In this document: positions 56,401 through 64,000 of the stretch, piece after piece | Layout of the letters: each line of letters starts with the position of its first letter | Numbering within the stretch: the stretch's first letter is position 1 | NCBI GenBank assembly: GCA_036186865.1 | Contig: AP025042.1 | Coordinates: 34,454,453 to 34,518,452, forward strand | Length of the DNA stretch: 64,000 nucleotides | DNA from: Eustoma russellianum | Lineage: Eukaryota; Streptophyta; Magnoliopsida; Gentianales; Gentianaceae | Direction of reading: 5' to 3' | The notes under the pieces: model-generated | What the model was told of the DNA's origin: nothing | Seen by the model: the letters and a program-made list of their open reading frames with translations, nothing else | Databases searched by the model: none | Made by a program: the position numbers and the translations under genes

Positions 56401-59400
56401 ACAACACTATGCGTCTCCTTTGTTCTTATATAGGGGGACGACGACACTCTTTCTCCATTCATCTTGCATCTTCCCTGTTTTGTAAATACGGTTGAACAGA
56501 GTAGTTAGTCATTGAACCACTTCCTCTCCTAAATACTTTCAAGCCTCAATGGGTATGTTATCTAGGCCGACCGCTTTAGCTCTTCCCATCTTCTTTAGTG
56601 CTCTCATCACCTCTCCTTGTGTGATGTTCTGACAGTCGGAGTTATTATGTTATCGTTGTTTGTTAGTAGGTGCTTTCTCGTTCTTCGTAGTCGGCACTAC
56701 TGCCGTTGAAAAGATTATGAAAGTATGTTTGCCATTTCAACTTGATGTCTTGTGCTTTGACTAATACATGTCTATCTTCTCCTTTTATAAACTTCGCGCC
56801 TCCTAGGTCCCGCCTCTTTCTCCTTTTATTCTTCTAAACCCCAAACCATATAAAAGCAGAAGAGATTTCTTCCAGTACTCTATTCGGGTCTTCTAGCTTC
56901 CACTTGTGTACTCAAACAAGTGCAAGAGTAAGGATAATCCATCTCCTCATGCTCGAATCGCTTCCTCTTTTTTTCCTCTCCCCTATTCATGCTTCAACAC
57001 GACTAAATGTTGTTCACTACTAAAATCTATAATTACTCTTGAACAGTACATAACCACGGGCATTTAACAACAGCCACTTTACACGCACGCACAGTGCCAC
57101 GTATTCTGTTGCCTTCTGGAGTAATTTGTCTTGTGTTTTACAACCAATGGTGTTATGTTGTAACTTGACTAACAGGAGCAGTTTGGTTTTCACAGTACAC
57201 GACCACCCTAGAATTATTAACACGGAAAATATGAGAAATGGACATACACACGGTCATGCCGCAATGTGTGCATTGAGAGGTAACATGTTCTTCATTCTAC
57301 ACTTTTCCCTTTTCTTGGTATGTATTGAAGTTTAAGAGAACAAATATTTTTCAGCGTACATCCAGATAAACCTAAATAACAGAGAAAACACATACCTTAC
57401 CAATCAACAGCTTCTCTGCAGTTGTTATATTTTTAGGCTCCTTAGCATCATGCGGATCACGAATGACAATATTCGTAATGCTACACATTTCAGGTGGAAT
57501 ATATGAATAAGCATTTCCAAATGATACAAGAAAATGATTCCACGGTAATAGGATAGCTACATACTTCCCGGCTTCACCAAAAACTCTCCGAAGATTCTCT
57601 AATGAATGATCACGTGGCAAATTTTCAACCAACACGGTGCACATCTACATAATCAAAAGAAATGTATCACCCCTTTAAAACAGAAAATACAAAAGCAAGA
57701 CTATTCAATTATGTGAAGACATGATAGTACCATAGGTTCCTTGAACTCTGAAACTGGAGAAGGATTACGTCGTTTAACCTTCTTCCCATTTGAACTCACA
57801 ATCTGCCGTAACAACCGATTAACCAATGCAAAATTAAAACTTTACAGATTAGATAGCAACACATACCAGATTTGGAAAAATTGAATGAAGAGATAAAACA
57901 TATCTAGTTTACATTAAATATGGTTAAAGACTCCCCAAGACCTTAAAGAACAAAGCAGGAAGCCTGCCAACTAACAGAACAGAATATCCCAAAAAGTTGA
58001 GTTACTTACAAGAACAGAAGATTCTCTCAAAGCAGCCACTATCATTGACGTCTCTTTAGTGAGCTTCTTCACTTTCCTAAAAGAAGCAATAACTCCAATA
58101 GGAACTGCAAGACATAGAACACCGTCTACATCATAGAACAAAAGGACAAACCAGCCAGAGAATAAATATGTTTTGTTGCTGGCACCATATAATAAGGCAA
58201 TCAAACTGGAAAAAGACAAATCATGTTCACAAAAAAAAAAAACATTGGCAAAGGTCAGATAATTGCAGAAGAAAGCAAGAGTCTTGGAATAGTAAAAGCT
58301 AACTAACACATAATTTAGTGGTTGAGGAACGAAATGAACAAAGTTCCCGATTATTGGTGTTACTATTGCTCATCCAAAACATCAAACTTCGTGATTTTGA
58401 AATATCATATTACACACCCAGAAACTAATTCTCTACATACTCACAGCACAGTTTACCAGTGCCATTCCCACCTCCATTGCCTTATGATCAACACAAGTAG
58501 GCCATCCAACTCACTAGAACAACAAAATACAAGAAAAACAATGACAAATAAGCTCTTTTTTGCACGAGTGGGTCGCCAACATGGATCATTTTTTCTATTC
58601 TTTGGACTCTACTATACAGCTATCCTTCCAAATGTGAAGCATGTCATATCCTACTCAAAGGTTTTCCTCCGGATCTTCTTTCATCTCCCCTTCCCTTTTA
58701 GTAGTCATCTCTTATATTTTACAATGCGCCACAAACCTTCCACAGGCCACCTCTTAAATGTAAAAAGAAAAAAAAAGAAAAAAAAAACACAACAATATTC
58801 CCTCATTGTCTTATTAAACACTAAGCCAACCTTTTTTTCTTTTTGTCTAAGACACTTATCCATCCTTAGGCGTATAGGCATCCATTCAAGGTTTCATCCA
58901 CTTTGTCCATCCTACAGTTATCAGTGATGGGTACCTCTTGATTTCGGACATCGATGTTCTCCCTCGACTCACTGCTATGCTTGAATTCCATAAAATGCTT
59001 TTTTTCCCCTCATAGTCAATGCACGTATATGGTCTATTGTATCTTGGCAGCATTAAACAATGAATCTTTCCCTTAGCATATTCAGCAAATATACGTATCT
59101 ACAAGCAATTACACCATTTGGTTTGTATCTTGGCTATAAGATAATAGTCAATGCACACATATGGTCTATTGTATCTTGGCAGCATTAAACAATGAATCTT
59201 TCCCTTAGCATATTCAACAAATATACGTATCTACAAGCAATTACACCATTTGGTTTGTATCTTGGCTATAAGATAATTGTATTCTGCATTTGTATTTACT
59301 GTTGTTTTTGTCATCTCATATTTATTTATCAAAAACGCACATACATCGAGAGCTATAGGCTAAATCATCCTTAAATTTGGCATTTGATGCTTATTAAATA

Positions 59401-62400
59401 CACTACTCTAAAGCCAAACAGTCAACTTTATATACTGGAAACAATATTTAGTATTGTCTTATAGATGACGTATTGATACTAAACATGAGTTCTTTCAAAT
59501 TATACACATGGTTTCTGTGAAACTCCTATCATTTGTTCTCTAAATGTCTGTGAATATCATATGAAGTCTTTCTGTTTTCGACATAATAAATTACTACACT
59601 ATTTAAGTGATATATAATTTTCGATAATCCGAGTTTCTAGCATTACATCACATTCATTCTGAGACACATAAGTCCTATTCCTTTAAGTCATTTCATAATC
59701 ACTATTTTACGAAGTTTCAACTTGGTTTATTAACTTAATGTCTCTCTACTTCACAAAATTTTATAATGACATTGTCTAACTTTCTATTTTCATTCTCAGA
59801 AAAGATTGTTACTTCACGAAAATGGAAATTCATTGACAGCCAAAGTTTTCATAGTTCCTTTGCAATTACCATTAAAGTAAGAAAAGAGATATTTTCAACC
59901 ACTAACACTAGATAATCATCTGCACAAGGAAATGAAAGTTTTGTCTGAGAGAAGGATGTATGTAGGTCTAAAAGTCCAAAGTTTTTCTCCTCAGAGTAAA
60001 AAGTGGGATAAAAAATTTTGCCTAAAATGATGGTCGTTTGATTACTGCCAACTAGTAGGTATCTTGCTTGATTGGGATAATGGCAACAGACTTTTTCCCT
60101 CATTTTCTAATGGAAAGATTTGAATATCTCCTAATCTGCTAAAGACATTTGAATTTGTTTAGAATATTCCAGGAAAATGCTCCCACCAACTTACAGCTAA
60201 TACTACTTAATTGTTAATAGGCGATGAATAGTATTCTTTTAGCAAAATGCCTCGAAAATATTATTGCAAATGATGTCTCACAAAATAGTGTTTCATATCA
60301 TATGCATTATTGTGGTTTTCCCAGTATAAAATGGTACATAGGTAATTTTCCATTAGTCAGATATTTTCCCAGTCTACATAATCAGGTTGGAAGATTTGTA
60401 AGCCTCTTTATATCTTGTTTCAACATTTTCACACTCCAATCAGAGTATCATCAGGTCAATCTTCTGTCCACTCACTTTTGCTTCTTTAAAAATCTTATAC
60501 CTCCAAGAATTGACTCCATGATATGTTATGTTTGTATACTCGTTGATTTCAATGATTTTCCCGTATGAGCTACCTCTCGTTCACTTTCTTAGAAATTTAC
60601 CTTCTTGATTTCTCTTTATTACCCAACACCCTATATGAAGACATCAGTTACTTCAAGTATCTGGTTTTAAGGATCTTATTTGCAAACTGCAGCTATCAGA
60701 AGTTTTTGCATAAATACCTTAAACAAGACCAGAGATCTAAAATGCAATGGAGGACAAACTAGATTTAAGAATTTGAAACATTAAAAAAAAAAAAATTGTG
60801 CTCGGGCCACAAACTGCATGTAAGTTTTCAATCTAAGTATACATATAATAAGAAGAATTCTCAACGAAGGATATTTTTTTGAAGCTTCAATTGAAATGCA
60901 TTTTGGCATAACTGAAGTCAAAGCAATATTTGAAAAAAGAACCACATGAATAGAGAATGAACCAGTGAGATATTGGTTGCACAATCAGTATGTTCAAAGG
61001 CTACGATAGGATAGAAACCTTTCAGATCTGCATTCTTTGAAGAAGAAAAAAGCGTGCAAGATAACAGAAGATTATCAACCAAAATTTTACCAAAGGACTT
61101 GTTGAAACGAGTAACCAAAGAATGAGCACATCACAGAAGTGATGTAATTCATCAATCAAAGCAAATCACAAGAGGTGACCATATTGTCCAACTCAACAAA
61201 TAAGAAAACATAAAACATAGCTTAGAAACTACGTAATCGGCAAACCTGTAGGTGTTTCGTTAACTATTTGTGATAGAAGAAACAAGACTTTTAAAATGAA
61301 TCAACTGTCAGTAAAATTTCCTGTTGGAATGGAGTAGCACTGGATCGACAAAACTAATAAAACCACAATACCAGCAAATACCTTGAAAAAATATGCACGT
61401 GTGACGTAAAATACAGAAAAATTACAGCACTCACCATATCCTTCTTTATTCCTAGTAATGTACTTCATGAGAAACTTGTCTTTTATCAAGTTTTCGTCAC
61501 TAAAGTAGTATTCTACCTGGAAACATTAACAAATGGTCAAAATGACTAGGCTCAACAAAATAATATGAAAATCCTATATTACTTGCAATACCATACACGC
61601 TACAAGCTCTAGTCTTCATGAAAAACTCCGGGGAGGAAGCACCAAATCATTTACTACCTAAGACATCAACTAGAACGTGTGCATCAAACACAACAGTGAA
61701 AAGGAAGTATCGTCTAAGATTGATAACTAATGTTGACAAGAGCCTCTAAAAAGCATTCAAACGTCTTAAACAACTGGGAAAGTGCATCTAATACAACAGT
61801 GAAAAGGAAGAATAGTCTAAGATGATAACTAATGTTGACAAGAGCCTCTGAAAAGCATTCAAACGTCTTAAACAACTGGGAACCCTTCCGTAAATGTTAT
61901 AGTAGGAAAAAGGATATACATCAAAACTCTCCTTGAAGGTGGTCCAAAAATTGAAAGTGTATTACAGTACATCCATGAATTCCAAATTTCATCCGGTTGT
62001 AAGCACAAACTCACTGCAAAGAACTAAGAATCAACTGCTAATTTTGAAAATCTAAAACAGCTTAACTAAAATACTAAAATCACTAGTCAAACGCGAGCCG
62101 GTCGAGGAACACTCGAACTGTTCTACTTGAATGCTACTCAACAAAAGTACATCAAACAGAAACTACGAGATCTTCCGAAACCTTGCCTAAAACAACTACC
62201 ACTTCAACTACGCAAGACTCCGAAACTAAAAACGCCTGCTTCCGAAATATTCAAACAGTTGGTCAGAAAATTAAATGGACATACATACGAGTAAACAAAG
62301 AGAATGAAAAACTACCTGCTTGATAATATTGTCCCGAAGATCAGCGGAGAGAATAGGCGGCTGATGAACATCAGACGGCGGCTGAGGGAGGTGAGAATCA

Positions 62401-62489
62401 GCAAGTTCCGGAGATCCCACGGGTGATGAATCAGGATGATCAATATCATCCAACGGTGGAGATTGAGACTTGGAGGACTCCATCTCCAT
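53456..62489 (-). CDS. LARP6: La-related protein 6 (LARP6A-like), eleven coding exons
   Basis: Exons (minus): 62489-62316, 61516-61435, about 58104-58010, 57802-57731, 57644-57565, 57480-57396, 54599-54552, 54461-54396, 54283-54149, 53835-53670, 53580-53456, about 375 residues. Pro/Ser-rich N-terminus; La motif about 50-120 (LRDNIIKQ, VEYYFSDENLIKDKFLMKYI, VPIGVIASFRKVKKLTKET, IVAALRESSVL); basic KKVKRR; RRM about 142-234 (CTVLVENLPRDHSLENLRRV, NIVIRDPH, LHALVEYDSVEAAEKA, LNNQQDWRYGLRVKLLKKS); a charged region; SUZ-C-like end GPKMPDGTRGFAMGRGRP. LARP6 proteins bind structured RNA through the La motif and RRM; a role in mRNA regulation is inferred. All exon phases join in frame with GT-AG borders. 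Exon 3 coordinates may be off by one. I chose the ATG at 62489 because it opens MEMESSKSQ and the upstream codon is not ATG. Intron 6 (2.8 kb) holds a LINE. Confidence 0.92.
54331..54351. repeat. G21 homopolymer (C21 on the gene strand) in LARP6 intron 8
   Basis: Twenty-one consecutive G on the plus strand lie inside a 112-bp intron, next to a run of T. On the pre-mRNA this is a C21 followed by A/G-rich sequence, 47 bases before the acceptor. Confidence 0.9.
54785..56850 (-). mobile_element. 5'-truncated RTE-like LINE in LARP6 intron 6
   Basis: Minus-strand reverse transcriptase fragments: KRRDLGGAKFIKGEDRHVLV (about 56830), GKMQDEWRKSVVVPLYKNKG and NYRGIKLLSHTMKLWERVID (about 56480-56330), VNQFGFMPGRSTTEAIHIIR and MVFIDLEKAYDSVPR (about 56300-56160), SVEVGLHQGSALSPFLFAVL and catalytic WCILFADDIVL (about 56040-55900), and the terminal IREGKMRWFGHVKRR..KGRPKLTW (about 55370-55250). 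It ends in a (GAT)n tail at 54785-54800. Frameshifts and stops make it inactive. It has the same strand as LARP6. No endonuclease domain seen. Confidence 0.85.
59012..59275. repeat. 132-bp tandem duplication in LARP6 intron 2
   Basis: 'agtcaatgca.' to 'ggctataagataat' occurs twice (starts 59014 and 59146) with very few differences. Non-coding. Confidence 0.85.
61690..61895. repeat. 103-bp tandem duplication in LARP6 intron 1
   Basis: 'aacagtgaaaaggaag' to 'cttaaacaactggga' occurs twice (starts 61692 and 61795). Non-coding. Confidence 0.85.
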
Positions 62490-63029
62490 CAAGGAGGTTC
62501 AAGTCACGGGGAGAAAGGAAAGCTTCCTTCTCTTTTTCTCCCCACTAACCTTCCCTCCCTACAAGAAGCAAAGAGCCCTCCCGACAGAAAGGTCAATTTG
62601 TAGTATTTATATGCGGATTTTGTAACTAAGTTTTTTTACCAAAACATTCAAAGATAATTTTATTATAATTTTTATTCCAATCTTCTTTTAAATAATTACA
62701 AAAAGTCAGACAAATTATTGATGACATATTGTAGCGCCCTGTTCCGGACTAAGGTCTCGGGACAGTACAACAGTTGTACTCTGCTACGAGAAGTACTAGA
62801 CGTCGATATCATTTCTATGCATGACGACATGTACATGTATTGAAATAGCGGAAGCATCATAAACATAAATGAGTACCATTGACATGCATCCATACATCGG
62901 ATCTAAATCCGAATACATCATAAGTGTCATCAGTACAGAAATGAAATGAGTATATGGCTGGAATAAACATAAGTACATAAACGTCCCAGGACCCTGATGA
63001 GCCCCACATGAGCACCCATCAGCTTAGCT
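62490..63029. other. LARP6 upstream region
   Basis: 62490-62600 is pyrimidine-rich on the gene strand and is the likely 5' leader. No clear TATA box placed. 62730-63000 contains 'tgtagcgccctgttccgg' followed by low-complexity catg-rich sequence. Its nature is unknown to me. Confidence 0.35.
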
Positions 63030-64000
63030 TTATAGTCGTGCATGATTATTCTATGTTTTACATGTCTCTAATAAGATGTAAGGGTTGGCGGGAAGGGCAG
63101 GATCATCATTGCATGCATGGTGACGTTTTTGGTGTCTTTTAGTAGTTTTTTTTTTGTGTTTTCTTATTCAGGGGTATTTTTGTCGTTTCACTCATTGTTA
63201 GGTATTTCATATGCATGACATGCATTATACTTATCCTTGATGAAAATGATGCTTGATGGAGTCTTTATGTTTGTAGGGAGCTTCAAGGGAGGAGGCATGC
63301 ATTTGATGGAAGATTAGGCAAGAACGATTGCTGATTGGATCAAACTTTGACCAAGCATAACTTCTTTGTTTCAATTTGGAATGGTGTCAATATTGAGCTT
63401 AAACTCATGGTCTCGAAGAGCTCTACAACATTGATGAAGACATCAAAGGACACTTCCCAATGTACAAGTCTCTACAACGAAATCAAGGATCGATACTCAA
63501 AAGGAGGCTAAAAGGCTCTTAAGGTTCCTACATTTTAGGAAACCATCCATACATTTTAGGAACTCAAGTTTTTGGCAAATTCCAAGTCTGAAGAGATGTT
63601 AAAGGTGGGCCACCCTGTGTATCTGGAAGATAGGATAAGATTCTTTTATGTTTTAGTGAATTACCTAATAAGTGGAGTTGTGAGTTATGATTTTTTCATA
63701 TAGTTGAAGTTGTAGTTTAGGACTTTTCCATTTACTTGGTGTTGTAGATTAGGACCTTTCCATTTAGTCAGTAGCTTTCTTTGCCTATTTAAAGGACCAT
63801 ATGACCGCTCATTGTACTCATTCCAATATCAATGCAATTCATCTTTTCTTCTCTTAAGACTTCGTGTCTTTGAGTTGTTTCTTGATTTTCCTAAAATCAA
63901 ATGTTAGGATTCTTAAAGTTTGAGCAAGCTTTAAGGTGGTATTTGCCAATCCCAAAGGGATGAACGTCTTGGGGGACGATTCATTTGCCAAGATCAATGT
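63030..64000 (+). mobile_element. Probable LTR or its flank, running off the window
   Basis: There are two to three copies of a ~37-bp motif (gttgtag.ttaggac.tttccattta, about 63700-63770), a TATTTAAA box at 63786-63793, then a pyrimidine-rich stretch and repeated 'cttaag..tttgag' words. Upstream repeats followed by a TATA box and no ORF resemble the promoter half of a plant LTR. Neither terminus was found. Confidence 0.35.

Noticed and set aside
58322..58927. 201-codon plus-strand frame in LARP6 intron 2
   Set aside because: It is antisense to the gene, has low-complexity Lys and Phe/His-rich content and no domain; it looks like chance.
1..64000. A novel defence, toxin or biosynthetic system
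   Set aside because: Nothing beyond two housekeeping or RNA-binding host genes and transposable elements is supported by the sequence.

Overview
The window is AT-rich nuclear DNA from a flowering plant. A spliced cytosolic ribosomal protein gene (RPL18A) with plant-type promoter motifs, a spliced LARP6-type La-related protein gene, many Ty1/copia retrotransposons primed by initiator Met-tRNA, and an RTE-like LINE all point to a eudicot. I could not fix the family from sequence alone.

Layout. 1-5041: two nested copies of a gag-only LTR retrotransposon family with very long LTRs (about 3 kb), in opposite orientations. 5042-7560: a decayed minus-strand copia in which one 204-bp LTR is shared by two internal regions. 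8090-10258: RPL18A (+, four exons). 11372-25665: a minus-strand copia (target-site duplication GTCGC) split by a complete gag-only element at 14462-22840 (duplication ACCCT). 25910-31698: another minus-strand copia (duplication AAAAA) with an 895-base assembly gap. 31704-35656: copia remnants, an inverted pair of SINE-like repeats and a GC-rich tandem repeat. 35662-45138: a minus-strand copia (duplication ATGTT) with unequal LTRs, an internal 1.28-kb duplication and a 10-N scaffold gap. 45756-51347: a minus-strand copia (duplication ATAAT) lying between coiled-coil coding remnants. 53456-62489: LARP6 (-, eleven coding exons), with an RTE-like LINE in intron 6. 62500-64000: LARP6 upstream region, then LTR-like sequence running off the window.

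Only RPL18A and LARP6 look like functional host genes. RPL18A is a 60S ribosomal subunit protein. LARP6 should be an RNA-binding protein with La motif, RRM and a C-terminal SUZ-C motif. Almost everything else is retrotransposon sequence. The most informative items are the SIRE-like gag-only family (four LTR copies here, one complete element with perfect duplication), the inverted LTR arrangement at the left edge that could fold into a long hairpin, and a small inversion between the two LTRs of one copia. I found no tRNA or rRNA genes, no CRISPR arrays and no bacterial-type system.
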